Assembly (NCBI GenBank): GCA_002946415.1
Contig: NJPS01000041.1
Span: 1-64,000, forward strand
Reading direction: 5' to 3'
Length of the DNA: 64,000 nucleotides
Source of the DNA: Rutstroemia sp. NJR-2017a BVV2
Taxonomy: Eukaryota; Ascomycota; Leotiomycetes; Helotiales; Rutstroemiaceae
The position numbers and the translations under genes are program-made. Shown here piece by piece: positions 31,897 through 42,181 of the stretch. The number at the start of each line of letters is the position of its first letter. Within the stretch, counting starts at the first letter, position 1. The notes under the pieces were generated by a model that did not search any database, had not been told where the DNA came from, and saw nothing but the letters and a program-made list of their open reading frames with translations.

Positions 31897-32943
31897 TTAG
31901 TCATTTAACGTGCGCTCGTGAAACCAGTTTGCAGACTTCGACCTGAGAGTATATCGGCTGCAATAAGGGTACTTTAATTCGCATTCAACCTCTGCAAGTA
32001 TCCCCAAAAATACCCATTCATCAAGCTTAGCCGGTTGCTCGAGTTCACCGCATACGAACACCTGCCCTATACGCGACATGGCATTGAAATCCACCTGCCC
32101 CTTCTCGTTCACAATCCCGATCGTCGCATCGCTCAAAACCGCCAATCCCTTCGAATTCTCGTCATCCTCCGTAATCCCAAACTTTGCCCTCTCTAGCACA
32201 CACCAATCCGGATCATCTCCAATCAACGTCTGCTCCTCGCCCACAAACCCCACCTCCACCGTCCCCTTTAGCACTTGCAGCGATGGCGCTTCTGCAGTCA
32301 CTTCTGGATACGAAAGCAAAAACGTTAAAACTTCCTGGAAATGCAAGTCCGGAAGTATGGCTAATCGCGTCTGCTCGTCCCCGGCATCCATCTCTATTCC
32401 GAGGAAGTCATAACTCTGCATCTCGTCGGCTGCAAGATTCCACGCGATGCGGCGGAGCTTGTTCTTCCGACACAGCTCTTGTAGCTCGGGAATAAAGCAC
32501 TTGAGGTGTTCTTGGTGGGAGTCGATAATGCGCCAAAATTGCAGCGGACGCATGAATACCAATCTATCCCATTCCCAATTTATGTAGATCCGCGGAGGAG
32601 TCGAGAAGGTCCATGCTTTCCCTTTCCTTCTCTCTCGCCTGGACCGCCGAGCGGGAGTGGGAATTTCAAAGTGGGTGGAGAAACTGAGGTCGTAGTGCTT
32701 TAGAGCTTGTTGCCGAGCTTCGCGGTTGGTGTGCAGGAGCGAGGGAACCGGAGTGCTGGTGTGGTAGCGCGGGAGGAGGGTGCGGGCGTCCTGCTGGGTT
32801 GAAGTTGGGGTGTCGATTTCGAGGGTGACGTTGCGGGTGAGGTGGCAGGCGTGGGAATAGATCATGAGGCGGAGTTCGGGGGGGAGGAGGGGGAAGAGGA
32901 GGAATGTTTTGGGAGTTGGGGTGGAGCTGGGTTTGAGGTTCAT
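31897..32943 (-). CDS. 2EXR-domain protein (paralog 2)
   Basis: A single exon of 348 residues. The 2EXR domain starts near residue 20 (FPLLPPELRLMIYSHAC). Both E-x-R motifs are intact: E-L-R in PPELRLMIY and E-A-R in HTNREARQQAL. These are followed by KHYDLSFSTHF, PPRIYINWEWDRLVF and MRPLQFWRIIDS. The protein is clearly similar along its length to the product of 45031-45957 (shared PPRIYINW, DRLV, RP-QFW and KLRRIAWN/KLKRLAYN segments), so the two are close paralogs. ATG 32943 is the first in-frame ATG. The frame is open nine codons further upstream without an ATG. It converges with the mannosyltransferase gene across a 164-bp gap. Confidence 0.85.
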   Translation of the reverse strand: MNLKPSSTPTPKTFLLFPLLPPELRLMIYSHACHLTRNVTLEIDTPTSTQQDARTLLPRYHTSTPVPSLLHTNREARQQALKHYDLSFSTHFEIPTPARRSRRERRKGKAWTFSTPPRIYINWEWDRLVFMRPLQFWRIIDSHQEHLKCFIPELQELCRKNKLRRIAWNLAADEMQSYDFLGIEMDAGDEQTRLAILPDLHFQEVLTFLLSYPEVTAEAPSLQVLKGTVEVGFVGEEQTLIGDDPDWCVLERAKFGITEDDENSKGLAVLSDATIGIVNEKGQVDFNAMSRIGQVFVCGELEQPAKLDEWVFLGILAEVECELKYPYCSRYTLRSKSANWFHERTLND

Positions 32944-35394
32944 TGTGCAATGATTAATGAGATCTTTCAAAGAGATTTCCAGTACAGGATGTGTGAGGGA
33001 GCTGCGTAGTTGAATTGCAGAATTCTAGATACTGAAGCAAAGGAGAAGGAGTGAAGAAAGAAAGAGAAAGCAGATCTTGATATTCTCAAGAATCCTTGTA
33101 TGCCAGGACCCCTCCGCGGCAGATTACGCGAAAATTTACCAATCTCAAGCATTGAATACAATGGGTGGTGCTCTCTGCAGTGAATACTCTTACGAGAAAG
33201 GATGTTGCAGGGGAATTATTGTTACTGAGGATCAAAGTCTTCTTCGATTGGCCTCGAATTTGGTCCTGCAAGTAGCCGGACTGTACTCCATACGTTCATT
33301 GACAGTCAGTCTTTGCTTCTGGCTTACTTGCTGTAGCTAGCTGATATCTCCGGTTTGAGATGTTTTCGCTGCATGGTGATGGCGAGAAAGCCTTAGATAT
33401 GATGAGGACTCGCAATCTGAGAAAGCAATTGCTGTTTGGACTTTGTCAATTGTCTGGGATTAGTGCATACGTCCCCATACGAATGAGCGGGGATGATCCT
33501 AGGAACGGTCAGTTTTTATTGGACTCCCATTGAATCATGGGACACGGGTTTATTCTCCAAGAGAGAGTGATGTTCTCAAATCCACTTCTGCTAAACTCGA
33601 TACAGACACTTCAAGAGCACGTCTGTGTTAGTGATTTTGCTAGGATGGGAATACGGATATGCAGTTTTCGTATTGTCTGCAAGAGTAAATATATCTATGT
33701 TATCTTGGTGGATTGAATGACTTCTGTAAATCTGTTAGACGATCAATCTAGTCTTTCTGGAAGAGGCTTGCAGTGAATCTAACCCACTCACCTCATGCAG
33801 TTGGAGAGTTGTGGTCTTGTAGCGAACAAGTAGTCGTATGCAATTGACTATCCACTTCGGTATATATGCTGCTACATTCCTTATATTCCGCTGTCCATTT
33901 TCTGCGTATTTTTCGCAGTTCTCCTGTTTGGTTTAATTTCTATACTTTGTTCAAAATCACGCGTCACTATTCATACTTACCTACCAATCACCCTTTCTTA
34001 TACTCACCTATCTTCCATGTCCAATATCTCCACTGCTCCCTCCTTCCACAACATCCAGTATATCCCCTTTCCCTAGTATATCCACCTCCCCTACCCCATC
34101 TACCCCCCACCCTTCACAACCTCCTATTCCACAACTCCTACCACACCTGCCTTTATAAACCTTACCTATACCGACTGCCCCCCAACTTCCCACCTTCTCT
34201 CCCTATCTCCTCTCCCCTCTCCGCCCCCAATACCGCACCCCCGTACCCGCCCCAATCCCCAACCAACCACACCCTTCTCCACGATCTCGCTCATAACCAC
34301 GAACTCTTAACCTATTGCTTATAGTCGCGTATTCCTCCGCTGTTCCAGAGCTGCAGTTTCCGGAACAGAGGAGAAAGGATTGCCGGATAAGGATTTTTTA
34401 TATATATGTGCGTTTTTGGTGCCGGTGGGGGGGAGTATGCATAATTTTGAGTTTTTCTCTTCAGCCGAGGGATAGGGGAGGGGAGGGTGCTGGTATGGTG
34501 TGAGTAGGTTTCATACTTTTTCCGAGTCTGGAGATCTTAGGAGGAGGATGGGATAGCTACCACAAGATCAGGAAAACAGCATAGATGCCCCAGCAAGCAC
34601 CAAAAAAGCCGGGAAATACTTTCCTCAACGGTCTAAATGAAGAAAAAGATTCAATACTGCGAAACCACTCTTAGGGCTGGAGAGTGAGTCGTACACGTGG
34701 TTGCCGTGAGACGGAGGAAGATCTGGTTTTGCTGAAGGAGTAGAAGGAGGAGATGGCGGCGGGGCGGAATAGGAGGGAGGGAGGGAGTGGATATTGAGAT
34801 TGTGAGGTATTCGCCGTTTTTGACGGGGATGGAGGAGGTGTGGAGCTTTGGGGTTGGGGTGATTGAATGAGGGGGAGTGCTGGCTGCGGGGGTTGGGTTT
34901 GATGTTTGGTGGAGGTTTTGGCTGGTTATGATGGATAGTGTAGAACCTACTCGACCGCATATCTCATCATTAGGATGCTCCCAATATCTGTTGATGATAG
35001 AGTAGTCAACTGCAGAGGTTTGAGCATGGGAGTTCAACACCGACCTCTCGGTGGAAATAGAGGGCCTCGTAGCATGTCAACGTCTTCCCAATTCCGTGCA
35101 TGTCTGAGCCGGTACCTGAGACGCCTTTCAGTACGGTTATCGGCCACTATACTTCCTTACTTCTGTCTAAAGTGTAGGCTTACACCCTCTGTTCCCTTCT
35201 TCCCTTGCACTCATCCATGTTCATGTGTCGTTCATAACAGGACCTGCACATCACGGTCCCGGAGATAAATCCCACTGCCAGCTTCCGTGAGCATATGGCG
35301 CGGCGTGCAGACCACCTTTAACATCAACCATGCTCCAAAGCCTATATAACGTCTTCTTCATCCCACCCTCCAACATAAGTAAGTTTCACGCTGA
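32944..35394. other. Gene-poor stretch with a polypyrimidine tract
   Basis: No gene is supported. From about 33960 to 34310 the plus strand is strongly C/T-rich, giving long Pro/Leu/Tyr/His frames in all three phases (the longest at 33866-34324); I treat these as compositional artefacts. A minus-strand frame at 34651-35040 is Pro/Thr-rich and has no ATG or domain. A TATATAA near 35342 is promoter-like, but no gene follows it. Confidence 0.5.
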
Positions 35395-35640
35395 CTACAG
35401 GTCCTAGTTTTCTTCTTCCTGAACGACATCTCGACGAAAGTTGATCAGGGCCAAAGCATCACGCATAAATATCATCGTCAATAGCATATCTTTCTCTTCC
35501 CGCGGCGAGCAGATCTCGCAGGGCAGATGCGGGGATGGTGGCGTGGAAGTGATGGCCCGTCATCCGTAGGGTTGCATTGTCGCGTATGGAAGGTATTTGA
35601 TGATTTGCAATTGGAGTTCAGGGGGCAACGTTAGATGAAT
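35395..35640 (-). pseudogene. Broken F-box protein fragment
   Basis: On the minus strand, from about 35628, one frame reads LPPELQLQIIKYLPYATMQ, the start of an F-box motif. After a one-base frame change near 35575-35585 the next frame reads TLRMTGHHFHATIP and then ALRDLLAAGRERYAIDDDIYA. Together these match the fungal F-box order: motif, second helix LR-T-H-FH-IP, then a Y-I--DLYA segment. The second frame hits an in-frame TGA at 35459-35461, followed by CFGPDQLSSRCRSGRRKLG, where active members have a Cys/Arg-rich stretch. No start codon or downstream domain was found. It is read as a decayed F-box gene fragment. An F-box protein would normally be the substrate receptor of an SCF ubiquitin ligase. 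Confidence 0.5.
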
Positions 35641-36703
35641 GAAGTTCAATTTTCCCCCTTGTGTAGAAGGAAAGTCGCAGTGAGTTAAATTCTTCTTACC
35701 ATACCCCAACTCATATGCCGTCGATGTTGCGCCTCTTTGCCCGAACTGGTGCCTACCGAGTACTGGAAATCATGACAGTATGGATAGATGGTTGCTCCTA
35801 TCAGAGAGCTGCAATCCGCTGCGAGGCGTTCCCGTGTTCCTGTGGCTTGAAGGCTGGTAACGTTCATGAACCGAGTCTTCCCAACATTTTCTTTCCCGTG
35901 GTATCACGATTGCGATCAAAATGACGGATATTGCCGGTGTTGATCCGTAAGTTTACCGGATAAGGATAAAGATCGAGCTCTTTTTATATCCGACCGTTGG
36001 AAATAATGAAGCAAGCCGAGAAGAACGTCGGAATGATCTACCAGTGGAATCAACGAACGGAACTCATCCGTCTCTTTCATCTCACCGATCCTCATATTCC
36101 AAGAGCCTCGCCTTCCGTGGCAACATGCGATGCAGTGTACTGGATTTAGTCACACAGCCGGACAGGATGCGCTACCATTGGCCACGACATTTATTGCATG
36201 AGGATTGCACCAACTATGAGAAATATTCGCAAGGTACCTCGGCTGCTGTTTCCGATTTCGCCCTGGTAACGTTCTTTCAGCACATGGCTGTACATGCATC
36301 CAGTGCATCCACCATCATTGAGTTTGACGGACGGCGCCAGGTACCAATTTCTGTTTGTCGTTGGCGTGCAATATCCAAGGGACTATCAAGGTACCGGAGC
36401 AACGGAAAGTCACCAATCATCCCATCCATCTCTATCAAAATGCGGCCGTTGCTCTGGAAGTCTTATCGTTGGCCAATGTTTTACCGTTGTTCAGCCATCT
36501 CCAGCCTTCGTCAGCCATCTCTTTTATCGTACTACTTCGTACAACCCTCTAGCCCCCGCCCCGTTCGCCCACCTTCCTCTTTGGGACAGCTCCATCAGCT
36601 CGGATAACACACCACCACTTTCAGTGCATAAGCTCCACCATGGCCAAGCCGCCGGGACAAGAAAACAAGCTCGTTACCTTCTCCATTGCACAACTTCCAA
36701 GCC

Positions 36704-36736
36704 TCGGACCTCACTCGGACCTCACTCGGACCTCAC
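36704..36736. repeat. 11-bp tandem repeat, three perfect copies
   Basis: TCGGACCTCAC is repeated three times without mismatch, about 270 bp upstream of the sedolisin start codon. Confidence 0.85.
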
Positions 36737-36838
36737 CCATCTAATCAGCCTCTTATCGAGAGGTCGTATAGACGTTATCGACCTTCCTAATACGGCATCC
36801 ACTACGACTAAAACCTGCATGACAGGTACGATATGTGC

Positions 36839-36859
36839 AGCTAACAGCTAACAGCTAAT
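36839..36859. repeat. 7-bp AGCTAAC tandem repeat, three copies
   Basis: AGCTAAC, AGCTAAC and AGCTAAT lie in a row about 150 bp upstream of the sedolisin start codon, within its likely promoter. Confidence 0.85.
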
Positions 36860-37005
36860 TGTGCGGGGAACGAGGGAGTTGACAAGGGAACACAGCAAGA
36901 TCGTCGCCAGAGAAAAAAGTATTTGTTGAAGCGATTTCCGGTTGCTTTCACATTCAAGAGCTTTGCATTCCTCAACCTCTTGTTCATTTCAATTGTGTCG
37001 TCGTC

Positions 37006-39012
37006 ATGGTTGGTGTTACAGTATTCCTCACTGCAGTCCTCGCTGCGCAATCTGCGGTTGCGAGCGCAGTCATCCGCTCTCGTACCTCTTATGCTGTAAA
37101 GGAAAGACACAATGTTCCTAGAAAGTGGAAGAGGGTCGCGCGTGCTCCTTCTGAGGGTATCATTAACTTGAATATCGCTCTGAAGCAGAGTCAATTCGAC
37201 GAATTGGAGCGTCATCTTTATGAAGGTATGCGAAACGAATATTCAATTGATCTGTCTACAAAGCAGTCTCACTAACATGCTGGACCTAGTTTCTAACCCT
37301 TCCCACGAACGATACGGAAACCATTTGAGCCTTGATGAAGTCAACTCACTCGTCAAGCCATCAGCCAAGACTCTCGACTTCGCCCACGAGTGGCTGGCTG
37401 ACAACGGAATCGATGCTTCTAGCTTGACATACAGCGGCGCAAAAGACTGGATTCACCTTACCATTCCTGTCAAGGATGCTGAGCGACTACTCGACACCGA
37501 ATACCATGTTTACGAACATGAAGATGGTAGCCAACTCATCCGTACACCTTCATGGTCTCTTCCAGCCCATCTCCACAAACACGTCGATGCCATTCAACCA
37601 ACAACCTCGTTCTTCCGTTCCGCGCCCAGATCTAGCTTCGAGAAGAGAGATGCTCGTATCGCACCAAGACATAACAATGTTATTGAAGGAGATGGATTCA
37701 CCCCAGCTGGATACACTGCACCAAAGAATAGCACACTTGCAGCAATTTGCGACGTAGCTGCAGTTTCTCCCGAATGTTTCTCGGTTCTCTACGGAACCAA
37801 AGGCTACAAGCCAAAGGTTCCCGGAAAGAACAAGATTGGCTTCAACAACTTCCTCGGCGAAATCCCCATTCGACCAGATGACGCCCTCTTCTTACTCAAG
37901 TACCGCCCAGAAGCCGTCTGCTCCGCCTACCAATACGACATGATCTCTATCTCAAACGGCCCAATCCAAAATACCTCTCTCACCCCCGCACAAGCCACCT
38001 CCGGTATTTCCAAAGAAGCCAACCTCGATCTCCAAGCCATCACCGGCATCAGCTGGCCCACTCCCATCACTGCCTACTCCACCGGCGGCTCCCCACCCTT
38101 CAACCCCACCGCCGGCACCGACACCAACACCAACGAGCCCTACGGCGACTGGCTCAGCTACATCCTCAACCAAACCGACATCCCGCAAGTCATCAGCACC
38201 TCGTACGGTGACGAAGAGCAAAGTGTTCCGGAAGACTACGCCAAGCGCGTGTGCCAAGGTTTCGCTCAGCTCGGTGCTCGTGGTATCACGATCATGTTCT
38301 CCAGCGGTGATTACGGTGTTGGCGCCAACGATACCTGCATCAGCAATGATGGAAAGAACACCACCATGTTCACTCCTGACTTCCCTACCAGTTGTCCGTA
38401 CGTTACAAGTGTTGGCGCGACTAAGTTCTTCGAGCCAGAAGTCGCGGCTTACCGTGCTACGGGTATTGATCCTATTGATGGTAAATACCATGGTGGATGG
38501 TCGACTGGTGCTGGGTTCAGTAATTACTTTGCTATGCCTTCATATCAAAAGAAGGTTGTTACCCAGTACATCAAGAACTTGAACGGTACTTTCGATGGAC
38601 TTTATAACAAGAGTATGTTTCCCCTCTCCCCCCTTTCTCAAACCCCAAACTAACCTCCCCTCTCCTCCCAGCCGGCCGCGCCTACCCCGATGTCTCCGCC
38701 CAAGGCTACTACTTCGCCTACGCCTGGAACCAAACCTACGGCGCCATCTCCGGCACCAGCGCCTCGACACCTTTACTCTCGGGTATCATCTCCCTCGTCA
38801 ACGACGCGCTGATCGCAAAAGGAAAGGCTCCGCTCGGTTTCTTGAACCCGTGGTTGTACGAGAAGGGATATAAGGGGTTCACGGATATCCTGAGCGGAAG
38901 TGCGGTGGGATGTAATACCGCCGGGTTCCCGGTTACTAAGGGCTGGGATCCCGCGACTGGGTTCGGGACACCGGTTTTCCCGGAATTGTTGAAGTTGGCT
39001 GGTGCGGCATGA
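37006..39012 (+). CDS. Secreted sedolisin-family peptidase (tripeptidyl-peptidase-like, S53)
   Basis: Exons 37006-37225, 37290-38612 and 38672-39012 give 627 residues, normal for fungal S53 preproproteins. These are acid-active serine-carboxyl peptidases, exported to digest protein outside the cell. A signal peptide (MVGVTVFLTAVLAAQSAVASA) precedes a propeptide of about 170 residues. That contains the family marker SNPSHERYGNHLSLDEV and probably ends around the basic FEKRDARIAPR. In the mature domain the catalytic Glu and Asp are in KEANLDLQAI, the oxyanion Asp in MFSSGDYGVGAND, and the catalytic Ser in ISGTSASTPLLSG. The calcium site is at the C terminus (FTDILSG to GWDPATGFGTP). Splices restore RHLYE-VSNPSHERYG and YNK-TGRAYPDVSAQG. 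Codons in the middle (37850-38220) are extremely C-rich at third positions. Confidence 0.94.
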
Positions 39013-39224
39013 TGGAGATAATGATTGAATGGATATAAATGATTTAGATGGATTTAAAATAAAATGTTAATGTGTTTATGAAGGATGATGTCTTGATTTA
39101 ATGATACATTGACTTGACTTAGGTAAGTAGCCACTTTAGGCATAGTACATTACAATATAGACCAAAGTTATCCATTCCCGCATATCCTACCATTTAATAA
39201 CACACTCATCGCCAACTAATAAAT

Positions 39225-41704
39225 CTACCCAACCCTCCCCCCCTCTTTCCCCCTCCTAAATCTACACCCCCCTTCCCCGCACCGACACTCCAAATCCAAC
39301 TCGGCCCAATACCCATCCGAGTAATCGACGGTAATCTCGCTGCCCGCAGCGATCCCTCTAGATACAACGATGATCTGCTCGAGACCCCGCCAGATGAAGC
39401 GTTGGAATTGGCTGTTGGGGCGGCAGGAGTGGTTGATGAAGCGGGAGATGTTGAGGTAGGGGGTTTGGAGGATTTGATAGGGGCGGGGGGAGGTTTTGGG
39501 GGTTTGGGTGCTAGAGCCCCCGAGCATTACGTCCCGGCCGGTGATGCCGCGCGTGAGGAGCCCAAGGAAGGGGAAGAGGGCGAGGCCGCGGGGGAGGGGC
39601 TGTGGGAGGTTAGGGCGAGGGTAGAGTTCGGGGGGAGAATTACATACCAGCCTAGCAATCACGCCGTTATTTTTCCCTGGTGTGTGGAACACCTGTACCG
39701 GAGCAGGAGCCCTCACACATCCAAACAAACTCGGAAAACACAAACACCTATTCCTCTCCACCTCATCCGCCTGCCTCTCCCCACAGACCCCACAAACCTC
39801 CGCATCCACCCCCTCTACCCGCCTCGGATCCTCCTCTCCAAAAACCCCCGCATCAATCCTACATGCCTCGATAAACTCGTACTGAAATCCATCCCGATAC
39901 GTAGACGCCAACGGCACAGCCGGCGCTCCGCCCCGCGGTATCACCCATTCGTGCGGATGGCCGTGGTATTTTCTTGGTTCGGTCTGTCCGATGACGAGGA
40001 GTAGGTCCCGCCATTCGGGGTGCAGGGTGTCGGCTGCGACTTCGATGCTTGGACGCAGGTGTCGTAGTTGTGTGGAGAAACTGGAGGTGAAACCGGTGCG
40101 GTATTTGCAGAAGCGGTAGACGCCGGCGCTGGCGAAGATGAGGCTGGCCCAGCCGCCGGAGTCGCGGATTTGTGCGTAGCCGCGCCAGATGGCCCTATGG
40201 GAGGAAGGGGGGAAGTTAGATGAATGGGGGTGGAAGGGTTGGGTAGTTGGGAGGTGGTACCTACATTCGATTGCGGAGATCTTTTTCTTTCCACTGCAGG
40301 ACGGAACATGCTTCTCTTAAGGCCATCATGCGGATTTCGGTCGGTGGGAGGTGAGGATGCGCCTGTCCGATGACGGAAATGCGGGACTCGTAGCATTCGA
40401 TCCAGTATGCTTGTACGATCATCTCCATTGCTCGCATGGACTGGCTTTGGTTGTAGTATTTTAGGCATAGTGTACTGACTGCTCTAAACACCTATTTACT
40501 GTTAGCAGCGGAGATACTATATGATTCACCTCAGGAGGCATACATCTCCACTAACACCCGTACGAATGTCAAGAGCAGGTTCGGGACCCTGAACCTGGTC
40601 CAATTAGCTTTCGTTCCCGTTCTAAACACAGTCTGAACAAAACATACAGAAGAAAAATGACTCAGCTTCACAGGCGAATAGACCTGTTTCCAGATCCCAG
40701 CTATCAGCTTATCAGCAGACGTAGGTTCCAAGACCGGAGGAGCGCCATCATTTCTGGGCTTCTTCCGTTGCGGAAAACGAGTCTCGCAGTGGAATTGCCG
40801 GATTGATCGCTTGATGGGAGTTGGGGGGCATTGGCTATCGCTGTCGGATTCGGTTTGGTCGGCGTTGGAAGCTGTGGATGGGGCAAGACGAAGGCCGCTG
40901 ACTGTTTTGCGACGTTTGGAAAGATGAGAAGCGAAATCCTGGCGGGGAGACCGAGCAGTGGATTGTGGTGGCGAGGGGATGATGGTGGAATCTGAACTGT
41001 GCTGGGTATATCGTCAATCTTTGGGGCTGGGATATGTATGCAATGGAAGGTGAAGCCATACATTGGAAGTCACCGGTGTGGCTGGTGATGCCAGAAGTTT
41101 TCCATTTTGGAGGTCGATACAGCCCTGGAGAGTCAATACACAAATATCTAGCCGCGGATATAATTCTGTGGAACTTACCAAGAGTAAGGAATCATCATGC
41201 GGTTTATATGGTTGCTCCTGACACAAAGTAGCCTCTATACGAAGGAAAAGCTGGTTATGCGCGCTGTGCTTTTCACCATCATATTCACTCCCATGACCCG
41301 CATCTTCACTTGTTTTCAGCTTCGACCTGTTGATGGCGGAAGATAGCTTCCCAAGAAAGCCCGGATTATGGAGGAGATTACACAGCTGAGTGATTAAGGA
41401 TGGTAACGATGTAGAGTCCATATCCAATTGGATCTGTGATCAGAAATTAATGTTTGAAAACCGTTGAAGTAATCGTTACCTGTCGTATGGAAGACCGAAT
41501 GACATGAAGTTGGTACTTGGGACGATAATGTGGGTCAAGCTAAAAGGAGAAATTCTGCCCACGCAGAAAGGGCCGAATGGTCGCTTTGTGTCACCGTAGA
41601 CGGACTGATTCATCGCCAAGCTCAACCAGCTTCTTAGCACCATGACAAAGTTCTGAATACCTAGGTGTATTCTTTCGAATGAGACTACGATAGAATGATT
41701 GCAG
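39225..41704 (-). CDS. SET-domain protein with at least eight introns
   Basis: Inferred exons in transcript order: about 41704-41606, 41539-41480, 41433-41179, 41124-41062, 41001-40648, 40594-40544, 40491-40265, 40194-39648 and 39599-39225. The C-terminal exons encode a SET methyltransferase core: VFHTPGKNNGVIARL, LNISRFINHSCRPNS (the NHSC motif), WRGLEQIIVVSRGIAAGSE, ITVDYSDGYW, and a post-SET-like ECRCGEGGCR. A cysteine cluster (VCGVCGE, CLCFPSLFGC) precedes SET. Upstream parts look regulatory: SFYRSLIRKNTPRYSELC, LDPHYRPKYQLHVIRSSIRQ, KLIAGIWKQVYSPVKLS and RAMEMIVQAYWIECYESR. The substrate (histone or other protein) cannot be told. Several exons are tiny (51, 60 and 63 nt). The start codon was not found, and the 41605/41606 donor (GTCCGT) is weak, so the 5' end is provisional. 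Confidence 0.78.
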
Positions 41705-42181
41705 TCATGGTTGCTGCAGTTGGTTCACATTTGTAGTACTGAGTTGTCCTATCAACATACTACATTTAACATTATCTCCAGCCCAGGATATTTTGGCTGA
41801 GGTAACTTTACAATTCTAGTAGTTCTACTCGTAGAATGACGGAGGTAGAAAATAGGGATTGCCCCCTTGAGTTTTCTGTAAGCGACTTTTTCCGGCTTTT
41901 CTCCTGATGCCGCTAGAGTTGGCAGCCAAGCAGATCGAACTACTCTTTCTAGCGGATATACCTGGTCACTTATTAGTTCAACAGAAATGACTTCCCTATA
42001 TTCTACTATAAATATATCTAGTTTACATTATTCGAGTCGTGGAGGCTCTGCAGACACCACACTTTCTCCTTTTATATTTGCGTTGTGCATCTTATTTGTC
42101 ATCACGTGTATATACAGCAGTAAACTCGACCCTGCTACTTCCTCCCCACGACCCACTTCCCTTCGATCCCACTTCTTCATA
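41705..42181. promoter_or_regulatory. Divergent promoter region of SET gene and bor1
   Basis: This stretch lies between a minus-strand and a plus-strand gene. A TATAAATA at 42007-42014 lies 175 bp before the bor1 ATG and is a fair TATA candidate. The true first exon of the SET gene may also lie here. Confidence 0.4.

Larger units (their letters stand above)
35641..37005. other. Gene-free stretch with short tandem repeats
   Basis: Long open frames here (for example 36044-36607 and 36294-36851) overlap each other, mostly lack good starts and show no domain. An 11-bp repeat lies at 36704-36736 and a 7-bp repeat at 36839-36859. The final 150 bp are the probable promoter and leader of the sedolisin gene. 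Confidence 0.5.

Noticed and set aside
33866..34324. 152-codon frame rich in Pro, Leu, Tyr and His
   Set aside because: It comes from a polypyrimidine tract that is open in several phases, and has no domain or splice continuity.
34651..35040. Minus-strand Pro/Thr-rich frame
   Set aside because: It has no ATG at its start and no recognisable domain. Composition follows the C-rich tract.
36044..36851. Two overlapping frames of about 185 codons upstream of the sedolisin gene
   Set aside because: They overlap in different phases, contain tandem repeats, and the longer one starts without ATG. Neither resembles a protein family.
37952..38491. Minus-strand 179-codon frame within the sedolisin gene
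   Set aside because: Antisense shadow caused by extreme third-position C in the sedolisin exon.
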